Source: Sporobacter termitidis DSM 10068 (GTDB lineage: Bacteria; Bacillota; Clostridia; Oscillospirales; Oscillospiraceae). Taken from it: DNA of 64,000 bases. The translations under genes and the position numbers were made by a program. Below are positions 34,257 through 42,522 of the stretch, one piece after another; position 1 is the stretch's first letter; each line of letters starts with the position of its first letter. The stretch covers positions 159,037-223,036 of the forward strand of contig NZ_FQXV01000008.1 of assembly GCF_900130065.1 (NCBI RefSeq), in the 5' to 3' direction. The notes under the pieces are model-generated. The model was given only the letters and a program-made list of their open reading frames with translations. It searched no databases and had not been told where the DNA came from.

Positions 34257-35615
34257 TCAGTTTCTCAGGCTGTGCAGAGGCGCCGGGATGCGCCCGCCCC
34301 GGCCTATAAAGACGCCGCTGTCGCAGGGATTGACGGGCATGATGGGCGCGGTGCCCAGCAGGCCGCCGAAGTCGACGCTGTCACCGATCTTTTTGCCGGG
34401 GGCGGGGATAAGGCGGACGGCCGTCGTCTTGTTGTTGATCACGCCGATGGCCGCCTCGTCGGCGATGATGGCGGCGATGGTCTCCCAGGGCGTGTCGCCG
34501 GGAACGGCGATCATGTCGAGCCCGACGGAGCAGACGCAGGTCATGGCTTCGAGCTTTTCGATGGTGAGCGCGCCGGATTGGGCGGCCTTGATCATGCCCG
34601 CGTCCTCGGATACGGGGATAAATGCGCCGGACAGGCCCCCCACGTGGGACGAGGCCATCACACCGCCCTTTTTCACCGCGTCGTTTAAAAGCGCCAGCGC
34701 CGCCGTGGTGCCGTGGGCGCCCACGGAGGACAGGCCCATTTCCTCGAGAATGTCGGCCACGCTGTCGCCGATGGCGGGCGTGGGGGCCAGGGACAGGTCC
34801 ACGATGCCGAAGGGGACGCCCAGGCGCCGGGAAGCCTCCTGCGCCACCAGCTGGCCCATGCGGGTGACCCGGAACGCCGTCTTCTTGATCGTTTCGGCGA
34901 CAACGTCGAAGGGCTGGCCCTTAATGGACTGCAGCGCGTGATAGACGACGCCCGGGCCGGACACGCCCACGTTGATGACGCATTCCGGCTCGCCGACGCC
35001 GTGGAAAGCGCCGGCCATGAAGGGATTGTCCTCCACCGCGTTGGCGAACACGACCAGCTTGGCGCAGGCCATGCCGCCGTCTTTGGCCGTGAGCCCGGCG
35101 CTCTCCTTGATGACGCGGCCCATGAGGGCGACGGCGTCCATATTGATGCCGGCCTTTGTGGTGGCGATGTTGACGCTGGCGCACACGCGCTCCGTTTCCG
35201 CCAGCGCGCGGGGGATGGATGCGATCAGCCGGCGGTCCCCGTTTGTAAAGCCCTTATGCACCAGCGCGGAGAAGCCGCCGATAAAATTGACGCCGACCTC
35301 CTTGGCCGCGGCGTCGAGCGCCTTGGCGATGGGGACGTAGTCCTCGGTCTGGCAGCTTTCGGCCACGAGGGCAATGGGCGTTACGGAGATGCGCTTGTTG
35401 ACGATCGGGATGCCGAACTCGCTCTCGATGTCGCTCCCGGTTTTTACAAGGTTCCGGGCCAGGCGCGTCACCTTGTCGTATATTTTGCCGCAGCAGGCCG
35501 TGACGTCCGAATCGGCGCAGTCGCGCAGGGAGATACCCATCGTGATCGTGCGGATGTCCAGATGCTGCTGGTCGATCATTTCAATTGTCTGGAGAATTTC
35601 GTTGGCGTGTATCAT
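34257..35615 (-). CDS. PFL-family protein (UPF0210/DUF711)
   Basis: 452 residues matching the UPF0210 family throughout: [33 protein letters not shown], and the C-terminal [20 protein letters not shown] and [16 protein letters not shown]. The fold is related to pyruvate-formate-lyase-like barrels but the glycyl-radical motif is absent; the function is unknown. In many genomes it sits next to a UPF0237 ACT-domain gene. Here that partner lies at 36149-36418, separated by ~530 bases of repeats. CAGGAG precedes ATG. Confidence 0.92.
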   Translation of the reverse strand: MIHANEILQTIEMIDQQHLDIRTITMGISLRDCADSDVTACCGKIYDKVTRLARNLVKTGSDIESEFGIPIVNKRISVTPIALVAESCQTEDYVPIAKALDAAAKEVGVNFIGGFSALVHKGFTNGDRRLIASIPRALAETERVCASVNIATTKAGINMDAVALMGRVIKESAGLTAKDGGMACAKLVVFANAVEDNPFMAGAFHGVGEPECVINVGVSGPGVVYHALQSIKGQPFDVVAETIKKTAFRVTRMGQLVAQEASRRLGVPFGIVDLSLAPTPAIGDSVADILEEMGLSSVGAHGTTAALALLNDAVKKGGVMASSHVGGLSGAFIPVSEDAGMIKAAQSGALTIEKLEAMTCVCSVGLDMIAVPGDTPWETIAAIIADEAAIGVINNKTTAVRLIPAPGKKIGDSVDFGGLLGTAPIMPVNPCDSGVFIGRGGRIPAPLHSLRN

Positions 35616-35645
35616 AGGGGCATCTCCTGTTTTGAGTATTTGTCC

Positions 35646-35680
35646 ATATATCTAATAGATATATATCTTTTAGATATATA
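35646..35680. promoter_or_regulatory. Overlapping AT-rich palindromes upstream of the UPF0210 gene
   Basis: ATATCTAATAGATAT (35648-35662) and ATATATCTTTTAGATATAT (35661-35679) share bases and lie 31-64 bases from the start codon. They look like an operator and may contain the -10 box. Confidence 0.4.
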
Positions 35681-35699
35681 CGCCCGCGGTACGCAGAGC

Positions 35700-36128
35700 C
35701 GCCGCGTCATACGGGGCGGGGACGGCGGCGGGAGCAAGCCCCTGCCCTACGGTTAAGCACATGACCATGCGCGGCGCGGTACGAGAGGCAATCCTCAGCC
35801 GCCTGCGGGCGACAGCTCCAGTGCACCGTATCCCTCCTTCAGTCGCCTGCGGGCGACAGCTCCCTCGTCTGAGGGAGCCTTGAGACGGGGAGCGGCGGGC
35901 GATTCGTGAAAATGGCTATTGGGTTAGCACAGCAAAGTTGCTGCACACTATTAGCCTTCCCCCCGGGGGAAGGTGGCACGGCGAAGCCGTGACGGATGAG
36001 GACGGCTTGCGGCGCGTCACACGGCTTTTAGTTCAACCGCCTGCGGCGGACCCTCATCAGTCGGCTGCGGCGACAGCTTCCCCCAGGGGAAGCCTTCAGG
36101 GGGTCATAGCCGCAGCCCTATACCTCTA
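35700..36128. repeat. Mosaic of GC-rich repeats between the UPF0210 and ACT genes
   Basis: No gene. Contains GGCGGGAGCAAGCCCC (35727), a partly duplicated CGCCTGCGGGCGACAGCTCC (35801 and 35844), the 49-bp element at 35831-35879 (mismatch-free inverted copy of 4276-4324), CCTTCCCCCCGGGGGAAGG (near 35957) with ACGGCGAAGCCGT after it, and an inverted relative of 3921-3970 at about 36030-36100. Confidence 0.75.
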
Positions 36129-36146
36129 TTGGGCGGGCGGGTGGGA
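36117..36146 (+). repeat. G-quadruplex-bearing element, copy 1
   Basis: TATACCTCTATT followed by GGGCGGGCGGGTGGG (36131-36145): four G-triplets with one-base loops. Three bases from the ACT gene stop. Copies at 50350-50364 (minus) and 50933-50947 (plus). Confidence 0.7.
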
Positions 36147-36148
36147 CA

Positions 36149-36418
36149 TTAAATCCGGTGCATGGCCTCGAAGATGTCCTCACGCTGGACGCGGATGGAG
36201 AGGCTTCTCTCCTCGCCGCTGGTTTTCAGGGTCTTTGACAGCTCGTCAAAGCTCACCTTGCAGGCGGAGGTATCCACGAGCATGATCATCGTGAAATATT
36301 CCTGCAGGATCGTCTGGCTGATGTCCAGAATGTTGACGCCGTTTTCGGCGAGGAGCGAGCAGACGCTGGCGATGATGCCGACGTGGTCCTTCCCGATGAC
36401 TGTGACGATTGCGCGCAT
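36149..36418 (-). CDS. ACT-domain protein (UPF0237)
   Basis: 89 residues, a stand-alone ACT domain: MRAIVTVIGKDHVGIIASVC, NGVNILDISQTIL and the C-terminal IRVQREDIFEAMHRI match UPF0237. ACT domains bind amino acids; these short forms are thought to be regulatory, often encoded beside UPF0210. The start at 36418 follows TTGGAGG. It lies 58 bases after yfbR on the same strand, probably one operon with the MATE pump. Confidence 0.92.
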   Translation of the reverse strand: MRAIVTVIGKDHVGIIASVCSLLAENGVNILDISQTILQEYFTMIMLVDTSACKVSFDELSKTLKTSGEERSLSIRVQREDIFEAMHRI

Positions 36419-36476
36419 ATCGATGACCTCCAAGAGTGATGTGATAAAGCGGTGCGGTAAAGAGAAGCGGGACGCT

Positions 36477-37061
36477 TCAGACGGAAAAATCGAGCTCGTC
36501 GAGCGTCAGCTCGAAGGCGCCGATGAAGTGCTCCATAAAATAGTCGACCTCGGGCATACCCAGCGCCTTTAGCTTGGCAAGCGTCTGGGAGGCGGCGGAC
36601 CTGAATTCGTTATTGCCCGCTTTGAGCTCCTCAAGGCATTTGATGTAGGCGCACAGCTTGTCCGCGGCCTTGATGAGCGACAGGGTGACCTCGTCCTCCG
36701 GGGCGAAGAGCGGCTCGTAGGCCGGGCGCATGCTCTCGGGCAGCGTGGCGAGAAGCTTGCTTGACGCCAGCGCCTCCACCTGCTTGTAGGCGGAAATGAT
36801 GCCGGGGTTGTGGTATTTGACCGGCGTGGGCATGTCGCCTGTGAAAATCTCCGGGGCGTCGTGAAAGAGCGCGGCGGCGGCAGCCCTGCCGGGGTCGGCG
36901 TCCAATAGCAGGACATCGCGGCGGATGACCGCGAGCGCGTGGGCGACGACGGCGACCATGTGTGAATGCTCCTGGACATTTTCCTGGCTGGAATTGCGCA
37001 TCAGGGACCAGCGCGCGATATTTTTCATCCGGGAAACCAGGGCAAAGAAGCTGTATGGCAT
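36477..37061 (-). CDS. 5'-deoxynucleotidase, YfbR-like HD protein
   Basis: 194 residues. The HD-domain ligands are VQEHSHMVAVVAHAL (His), LFHDAPEIFTGDM (His-Asp) and IKAADKLCAYI (Asp). YfbR removes the phosphate from 5'-deoxyribonucleoside monophosphates in nucleotide salvage and balance. It is cytosolic and metal-dependent, and starts MPYSFFALVSRMKNIARW as in the family. GGAG precedes ATG 37061, 21 bases after the MATE gene. Confidence 0.9.
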   Translation of the reverse strand: MPYSFFALVSRMKNIARWSLMRNSSQENVQEHSHMVAVVAHALAVIRRDVLLLDADPGRAAAAALFHDAPEIFTGDMPTPVKYHNPGIISAYKQVEALASSKLLATLPESMRPAYEPLFAPEDEVTLSLIKAADKLCAYIKCLEELKAGNNEFRSAASQTLAKLKALGMPEVDYFMEHFIGAFELTLDELDFSV

Positions 37062-37082
37062 GATATCCTCCTGGAAGCGCTT

Positions 37083-38471
37083 TTAAGCGTCTGTTTCCGC
37101 GCAGGCTTTTAAGGCGGCCGCGTCGCCGGCGTCGGAGCCGAGGGAGGCGACAGCCTTTGTCTTCCATTTGCCGGACGCGTAGCGGATGGTCGTGATCGCG
37201 ATGGAGGCGACCCAGCCCATCGGGTTGGTGATCCACGCGGCCTCATAGCCCATGAAGCCGAAGTGGACGCCGACATAGCCGAGCACCACCCGGATGATCA
37301 GCGCCGAAAGCGTCGCCACCGACTGGAGGACGACGTCGCCCGCGCCCTGGAGCACGCCGCCGATAATGGCGTAATACGAGAAGGCGCAGAAGACAATAGC
37401 GAAGAACTGGGTCTGCTCAACGCCCAGCGCCAGCGCGTCACCCGTCAGGGCGAAGGCCTTCACCACGCCCGGGGCGAAGAAATATGTCAGCGCGCACAGG
37501 ATAACGGAGAGAATAAGCCCCATAACCAGTGTGGCGTGAAAGCCGCGCTTCACGCGGTCGATCCGGCCGGCGCCGATGTTCTGGCCGGTAAAGCTGGCGA
37601 GCCCCGCCTGAAAGCCGAAGATCGGCACCGACATCAGCATATTGATGCGGAGACTGGCGGCATAGGCGGCAATGGCCGCTTCGCCGAAGCCGTTGACAAG
37701 GCGCTGCATCGCCGTGCCGCCCAGGGAGACGATCGTCTGCTGAATGGCGGAGGGAATGCCGAAGCGAAGAATGTGCCGGCACATTTTCGAATCGAAATGA
37801 CGCCCGGACCCTTCAAATTTGAAGCGCTTTTTGAGATAGATATACGACACGCCGGCGCAGACGACCTGCGCGATGACGGTGGCGACGGCCGTACCGGCGA
37901 CGCCCCAGTGGAAAGCGATGACGAACAGGACGGCCAAAAGCGCGTTCAGAACCGTAGAAATCAAAAGGAAATAGAGCGTCGCCTTGGAGTCGCCCATGCC
38001 GCGCAGGACGAAAGCGATGCCGTTGTAGATAAACTGAAAGACAAGACCGATGCAGTAAATCCTGAAGTAGAGGATGCTGTAAGGCAGGATATTTTCCGGC
38101 GTGTCCAGCACGACACGCAGGAGAAAGGGCGTCGTGATATAGCCGACGACGGCAAAGCAGATCCCGAAGATGCTCATGAGAATGAGGGAGGTGTCGACGG
38201 CGGCGCTGAGCTCCTTCATTTTTCGGGCGCCGAAATACTGGGAGACCGTTACGCCGGCGCCGACGCCGAGGCCCATTGCGAAGGCCAGGAACAGAAAGAC
38301 GAGCGGAGAGCACGTACCGACGCCGGCAAAGGCGTCTTCCCCCACCCAATTGCCGACAACGATACCGTCGACAGTGTTGTAGAGCTGCTGCAGGAAGCTG
38401 CCGGCCATGATTGGCAGCGTAAACAGCAAAATAAGCTTCCACTCTCTGCCGAGAGTCATATCCTTTTTCAA
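37083..38471 (-). CDS. MATE-family efflux transporter
   Basis: 462 residues, twelve membrane helices. The start LGREWKLILLFTLPIMAGSF, LQQLYNTVDGIVVGNWVGED and the mirrored second half (QTIVSLGGTAMQRLVNGFGE) are typical of Na+/H+-driven MATE exporters of cationic drugs. Translation appears to begin at TTG 38471 after GGGG; an in-frame ATG four codons later is too close to AAGG. Upstream gene of a likely operon with yfbR and the ACT gene. Confidence 0.9.
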   Translation of the reverse strand: MKKDMTLGREWKLILLFTLPIMAGSFLQQLYNTVDGIVVGNWVGEDAFAGVGTCSPLVFLFLAFAMGLGVGAGVTVSQYFGARKMKELSAAVDTSLILMSIFGICFAVVGYITTPFLLRVVLDTPENILPYSILYFRIYCIGLVFQFIYNGIAFVLRGMGDSKATLYFLLISTVLNALLAVLFVIAFHWGVAGTAVATVIAQVVCAGVSYIYLKKRFKFEGSGRHFDSKMCRHILRFGIPSAIQQTIVSLGGTAMQRLVNGFGEAAIAAYAASLRINMLMSVPIFGFQAGLASFTGQNIGAGRIDRVKRGFHATLVMGLILSVILCALTYFFAPGVVKAFALTGDALALGVEQTQFFAIVFCAFSYYAIIGGVLQGAGDVVLQSVATLSALIIRVVLGYVGVHFGFMGYEAAWITNPMGWVASIAITTIRYASGKWKTKAVASLGSDAGDAAALKACAETDA

Positions 38472-38552
38472 TTTAAAGCCCCGTTTTAGTCGTTTTCCCT
38501 AAATCATAACACGCGGCCCTCCGAATGTAAATGAGGTGAATGTATAAAAAAG

Positions 38553-38594
38553 AAAGCCTCGCAGAGTTTGCCGCCCAAAGGGCTTTATCGACAG
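38553..38594 (+). repeat. Structured dispersed repeat, copy C (internal deletion)
   Basis: Joins the first ~23 bases of the element (AAAGCCTCGCAGAGTTTGCC and a few more) directly to its last ~19 (CAAAGGGCTTTATCGACAG). About 116 bases are missing; the junction lies at a GCC present at both ends of the lost part. Confidence 0.8.
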
Positions 38595-38600
38595 ACTGAA

Positions 38601-38628
38601 AACGCACCGGCGGGGGCGCCGGTGCGTT
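38601..38628 (-). terminator. Terminator of hsp20
   Basis: AACGCACCGGCG GGGG CGCCGGTGCGTT, 33 bases past the hsp20 stop; minus strand continues TTCAGTC, so the T-run is short. Confidence 0.7.
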
Positions 38629-38660
38629 TGTGCGCTTATGCGATTGTGTGAGATCGCGCT

Positions 38661-39107
38661 TTAGTCGATGTCGATGACGACGGAATTATCCGGCTTCGGC
38701 TTTTTGGGAACCGAGATCGAAAGCACCCCGTTGTCAAGCTTTGCTTTGATGCCCGCGGCATCGGCGTCGCCGAGCATGATGTTCCGGCTCATCGAGGTGT
38801 AGCGGCGCTCCTTATGGAGATAATTTTTGTTCGTCTCCTCGACGGTCTCGTCCTTGTTGACGGAGATATTCAGCCGGCCTTCGTTCAGCGAAATGCCGAT
38901 GTCTTCCTTCTTCACGCCGGGGAGCTCGGCCTCGATCAGATACTCCGTGCTGTTGTCCTGAACGTCAAGCTTGAAGGTATCGCCCAAAAGGCTCCTCCGG
39001 AAAGGCCAGCTCTCCGCAAAAAAGTCGTCAAGCATGTTTTGAAAACTGTCAAAGCCCGCGCTCATAACGTCTGATCTTCTTCTGTTGAACGGAACGAGTC
39101 CTGCCAT
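38661..39107 (-). CDS. hsp20: Hsp20 / alpha-crystallin small heat-shock protein
   Basis: 148 residues. N-terminal arm MAGLVPFNRRRSDVMSAGFD, alpha-crystallin domain at ~42-135 (AELPGVKKEDIGISLNEGRL), conserved A-x-x-x-N-G-V-L (KLDNGVLSISVPK) and a short C-terminal tail with SVVIDID as the I-x-I-type motif. It is an ATP-independent holdase that binds unfolding proteins. GAAGGAG precedes ATG. Promoter and CIRCE site place it under HrcA; hrcA, groE and dnaK are not in the window. Confidence 0.95.
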   Translation of the reverse strand: MAGLVPFNRRRSDVMSAGFDSFQNMLDDFFAESWPFRRSLLGDTFKLDVQDNSTEYLIEAELPGVKKEDIGISLNEGRLNISVNKDETVEETNKNYLHKERRYTSMSRNIMLGDADAAGIKAKLDNGVLSISVPKKPKPDNSVVIDID

Positions 39108-39156
39108 GATAACAACTCCTTCATTAAAATTATGATATATAATTTTTATTAGTCTG

Positions 39157-39183
39157 CTAGCACTCTTTGAAGCCGAGTGCTAA
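39157..39183. promoter_or_regulatory. CIRCE element (HrcA operator)
   Basis: CTAGCACTC, nine bases, GAGTGCTAA: one mismatch from TTAGCACTC-N9-GAGTGCTAA. It lies just downstream of the hsp20 -10 box (39194-39199), covering the transcription start. Confidence 0.92.
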
Positions 39184-39193
39184 CTCTGAATAT

Positions 39194-39222
39194 GTTATAC
39201 CACAACGATGCGTATTGGTCAA
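39194..39222 (-). promoter_or_regulatory. Sigma-A promoter of hsp20
   Basis: Minus strand: TTGACC (39217-39222), 17 bases, TATAAC (39194-39199). Confidence 0.85.
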
Positions 39223-39294
39223 GATTAGTCAAAGTCAAAGATTATAAAATTTACGGAACAAAATTTGGTGATTTTGGAAGGTGCCGCGCCGGTT

Positions 39295-39325
39295 TCATAT
39301 TCCCGGGCAAAAACCGGCATAATAT
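39295..39325 (+). promoter_or_regulatory. Possible sporulation sigma-E promoter
   Basis: TCATATT (39295-39301), 16 bases, CATAATAT (39318-39325), resembling the mother-cell sigma-E pattern KMATATT-N14/15-CATACAHT, upstream of two coat genes. Spacing is one base long. Confidence 0.4.
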
Positions 39326-39358
39326 GCTTGGAACCGAAACAGGCAGGGAGGTGAAGGG

Positions 39359-39568
39359 ATGAAGAGCGGCTCGATCACACCGAGCGAGATGGTCTGCCTG
39401 CATGAAATTTTAAATCTTAAAAACACCTGCGCCGTCAAGTCCAGCGCGTTGGAGACCCTGGTGAGCGACCAGAGGCTCCAGAAGATCCTCGAGCAGGACG
39501 TCGCATCGTCAAAGCAGCAGCTGCAGGACATCAAAAACGTCCTGTCGCAGACAAATACCGTCACATGA
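39359..39568 (+). CDS. Small spore-coat-associated protein
   Basis: 69 residues, starting MKSGSITPSEMVCLHEILNL and continuing helically to QDIKNVLSQTNTVT. It resembles the short proteins encoded beside CotF in clostridia, themselves half of a CotF-like helical hairpin. GGGAGGTG precedes ATG. Its stop overlaps the start of the next gene (ATGA), so the two are coupled. Location in the spore coat is inferred from the neighbour and from the sigma-E-like promoter. Confidence 0.7.
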   Translation: MKSGSITPSEMVCLHEILNLKNTCAVKSSALETLVSDQRLQKILEQDVASSKQQLQDIKNVLSQTNTVT

Positions 39569-39888
39569 ATATGAAACCGGGAAGTGATTATATGGCTCCG
39601 AGCGCACCCGCTGAGACCGCCCTCAGCCGGCTGACCGATCAGGTCATTGCCGCCGACCTGCTGATCTCCGCGAAAGCGGGCATCCAGGCTTACGCCGCCG
39701 CGATATCGTCGTCCTCGACGCCCGCGGTGCGGAATCTTTTGAAGAAGCAGCTGGATCAGACAATTTCATTTCAGGAGCAGGTGAGCTCCTATATCGCCGA
39801 GCGCGGCTGGTACAACGCCTATGACGCCGCCGAGCAGCTCAAGACGGACGCCGGGCAGGCGCAGAATACGCTGAGCCTGCTGCGGTAA
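39565..39888 (+). CDS. CotF-family spore coat protein
   Basis: 107 residues with the Coat_F helical hairpin: SRLTDQVIAADLLISAKAGI, then AVRNLLKKQLDQTISFQEQV, then ERGWYNAYDAAEQL. CotF-like proteins are ferritin-like coat components of endospores. It overlaps the preceding gene by four bases. The repeat copy B begins at its stop codon, so no separate terminator is seen. Confidence 0.85.
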   Translation: MNMKPGSDYMAPSAPAETALSRLTDQVIAADLLISAKAGIQAYAAAISSSSTPAVRNLLKKQLDQTISFQEQVSSYIAERGWYNAYDAAEQLKTDAGQAQNTLSLLR

Positions 39889-40046
39889 AAAGCCTCGCAG
39901 AGTTTGCCGCCGGAGCGGCAAATAAATTCATTATTTGTCACGCAGGGGGACATGCGCCTCCGGAGTGACACTTCTCATGCAGTGCGCGGCTGAGCGCGCT
40001 GCATGCAGCCCCTTGTCGGATAAAGCCCGAAGGACTTTATCGACAG
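39888..40046 (+). repeat. Structured dispersed repeat, full-length copy B
   Basis: Differs from copy A at about ten positions over 159 bases. The first hairpin loop is CGGA instead of CGAA with an identical stem; the third stem has one G-U change. It starts at the stop codon of the CotF gene and ends ~160 bases before the kinase start. 40047-40189 holds no gene. Confidence 0.85.
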
Positions 40047-40204
40047 TCTGCAGCGCTTTGCGGGAAGCTCGCGAAGCGCTTTTGCATGCCCGCCCCCGGG
40101 AAAACACCCGTAATTTTTTTGCCGTTACCGCCACAAGGCTGTTGAATCGCCGCTCAAAACAATTTATAATGAAGATCGATTATTCATAATTGGGGGATAA
40201 ATCG

Positions 40205-42400
40205 TTGATTGGGAAGCTGATGGCCGCACGACGCACGTCCGACAAAGAACAAACGGTAAAAAAGCAGGCTTCCGTCAATAATGACAGCGCCCGGCAGCTG
40301 AAGCTTTTTAAAATCATTACGGAGCATCTGTCTGACGGACTGATCATCGTAAGGCCTGACCGAAGCGTCGCCTATAAAAACAAACGCGCGGCGGAATTGC
40401 CGGATATATCCGGCGACTATAAAAAATGCGGAGAAGGCCTGGCTGACGCCAGGTATTTTGATGAAAAAGGGAAGGAAATAGAAGAGAAGGACAAACCGGT
40501 CAAGAGAGTTTTGAACGGAGAAACGCTGGACGATTTTCATGTGAAGGCGGTCCGCCCGGATAAAACGCTTTATTTGAGCATGAGCGGCAGGCCTGTTTTT
40601 ATCAGCGGCAAACTGATTTGCGCGATTATGACAATCAGGGAGGCGGCGTGCGGCGCCCCGCGCCGCGGCGAGGGCACGCAAGGTGAAAACGGGCAGGCGG
40701 CGCCGGCGCTGATGAAAGAGCTGGAGGCGGCGAAAGGTGAGCTGGAGCGGGTGGATGAGGCCCTGAATACGATCTGCCGGCTGAATTCCAATTTTACCGC
40801 CGGTGAGGAGTCCAACGCGATTTATGAAGAGCTGCTGCGCACGGCGCTTTCCATCACATGCGCGCGTAAGGGGAGCTTGCAGGTTTTCAATGAAAACAGC
40901 GGGACGCTGTCCATGATCCACGGCATCGGGCTGGGGGCGGAGTTTCTGGAAGCCTTTCACCATATTGACCTTTACTCGGGGACCTGCGGTATGGCATGCC
41001 GCGAAAAGAAAAGAATATTTACCGAGAACCTGCGGCAGCTTATCAGCAATTCCCCGCGCCTTGTATACATCGAGAAGGAAGGAATCGCGGCGGAGCTGTC
41101 CATGCCGCTCATCAGCAGCGCCGGCAAAATCGCCGGCGTGCTGAACATCTACTATGACGACGGCCGGCGGCCGCCCGAGCGGGAGCTTCGAATTCTGGAC
41201 ACGCTGGTGCGGTTTGCGGCGGATACGATCGAGCGGGCGAAGGCGGCGGAGGCGCTCGTCGAGAGCAGAAACGACGCCATAAATCTGCTCGAGGAGCTCC
41301 GGCGCGTCGACGATAACAAAAATGTTTTTTTGAGCACGCTGTCCCATGAGCTGCGAAATCCCATCGCCAGCATTTTGGCGGCGCTGCAGCTGCTGGATCT
41401 CGCCAAGGACGCCAAGCTGATTGAGAGCACCAAAGGAATCATCAAGCGCGAGGCGGCGCAGCTGCGCCGCCTCGTGGACGATCTGCTGGACCTGACCCGG
41501 ATCAACATGAAAAAGATAGAGCTGAAAAAAGAGGCGGTCGACCTTACCGGCATTGCCCTGGCCGCTGTGGAGGACTACATCTTCCTGTTTGATGAAAGAG
41601 GGGTCCGGCTGGATACGAATATCTGCAGGGACGCTGTATACGTCGACGCCGATCCGGCGCGCATCACGCAGTTGATCGGGAATCTCCTGAGCAACGCGCT
41701 CAAATTCACGGACGATGAGGGCGGACTTGTGGAGCTGGAGGTCTGTCAGGACGGGGATGAGGCTGTTATCTGCGTCAGGGATAACGGCATCGGCATCAGC
41801 GAGGAGTTCCTGCCGGAGCTGTTCGAGCCCTTCAAGCAGGCGGACACCCCGCCCGACAGAAGCTGCGGCGGCCTTGGTCTGGGACTGTCGATCGTGAAGG
41901 GGATCGCAGAGCTGCACGGCGGCAGCGTTGACGTATCGAGCGAGGGTCTGGGAAAGGGCGCAAGCTTTTCCGTCCGTCTGCCGGCAAGGCGGGAGGACAC
42001 GGCAGTCTGGGCGGAAGGGCGGACATGCCAAAGCGCCAGGCCGCGGCGGGTGCTGCTGATCGAGGACAACCGGGACCTGGCAGAGCTGCTGCGGACGACG
42101 CTGGAGATGTTCGGCCACACCGTGGCCGCGGCGTTCGACGGCGTGGACGGCGTACGGCTGGCAAAGGAATTTAGACCAGAGGTCATCTTATGCGATATCG
42201 GGCTGCCCGGAGAGGACGGCTATGAGGTTGCCCGGCAGCTCAGGTCCGAGGCCGGGCTGAGCGGCGTTTATATGGCGGCGCTGACCGGATACGACGGCGA
42301 GAGCGACATTGAGCGCGCGCTGGCGGCCGGATTCGACAGCCACCTGGCCAAGCCGCTGGACATGGCGGCGGTCACCCGGCTTCTGGAAACTGCGGAATGA
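40205..42400 (+). CDS. Hybrid PAS-GAF histidine kinase with C-terminal receiver domain
   Basis: 731 residues, no membrane helix. PAS at ~30-150, GAF at ~195-360, HisKA with LSHELRNPIASIL at ~375, HATPase with NLLSNALKF, VRDNGIGISEEF and GGLGLGLSIVKG, then a receiver from ~610 (RRVLLIEDNRDLAELL, phosphorylated Asp in CDIGLPGEDG). The receiver may end a phosphorelay or receive phosphate intramolecularly. It is a paralogue of 20518-22308, which lacks the receiver. Translation probably starts at TTG 40205, eight bases after GGGGG. Confidence 0.9.
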   Translation: MIGKLMAARRTSDKEQTVKKQASVNNDSARQLKLFKIITEHLSDGLIIVRPDRSVAYKNKRAAELPDISGDYKKCGEGLADARYFDEKGKEIEEKDKPVKRVLNGETLDDFHVKAVRPDKTLYLSMSGRPVFISGKLICAIMTIREAACGAPRRGEGTQGENGQAAPALMKELEAAKGELERVDEALNTICRLNSNFTAGEESNAIYEELLRTALSITCARKGSLQVFNENSGTLSMIHGIGLGAEFLEAFHHIDLYSGTCGMACREKKRIFTENLRQLISNSPRLVYIEKEGIAAELSMPLISSAGKIAGVLNIYYDDGRRPPERELRILDTLVRFAADTIERAKAAEALVESRNDAINLLEELRRVDDNKNVFLSTLSHELRNPIASILAALQLLDLAKDAKLIESTKGIIKREAAQLRRLVDDLLDLTRINMKKIELKKEAVDLTGIALAAVEDYIFLFDERGVRLDTNICRDAVYVDADPARITQLIGNLLSNALKFTDDEGGLVELEVCQDGDEAVICVRDNGIGISEEFLPELFEPFKQADTPPDRSCGGLGLGLSIVKGIAELHGGSVDVSSEGLGKGASFSVRLPARREDTAVWAEGRTCQSARPRRVLLIEDNRDLAELLRTTLEMFGHTVAAAFDGVDGVRLAKEFRPEVILCDIGLPGEDGYEVARQLRSEAGLSGVYMAALTGYDGESDIERALAAGFDSHLAKPLDMAAVTRLLETAE

Positions 42401-42423
42401 ACTGAATGTATATTCGAAATATA

Positions 42424-42459
42424 GAAGCGGCGCATCCGTCACCACGGATGCGCCGCTTC
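42424..42459 (+). terminator. Terminator of the hybrid kinase
   Basis: GAAGCGGCGCATCCGT CACC ACGGATGCGCCGCTTC, 16 perfect pairs, 23 bases past the stop. Confidence 0.82.
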
Positions 42460-42463
42460 AGCC

Positions 42464-42516
42464 TGTCAAAAAACCAGCATACAGAGGAAAGCCTTGCAGA
42501 GTTTGCCGCCGGAGCG
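42464..42516 (+). repeat. Structured dispersed repeat, copy D (truncated)
   Basis: Matches the left flank and first ~25 core bases of copy A: TGTCAAAAAACC, GCATAC, then GCAGAGTTTGCCGCCGGAGC. It breaks off just before the GNAT gene stop at 42523. Confidence 0.7.
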
Positions 42517-42522
42517 GGGGCG

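Noticed and set aside
37263..38489. 408-codon plus-strand frame opposite the MATE gene
   Set aside because: Low-complexity charged translation, antisense to a clear transporter.
40184..42118. 644-codon minus-strand frame opposite the hybrid kinase
   Set aside because: Composition shadow of the kinase codon pattern; no recognisable protein.
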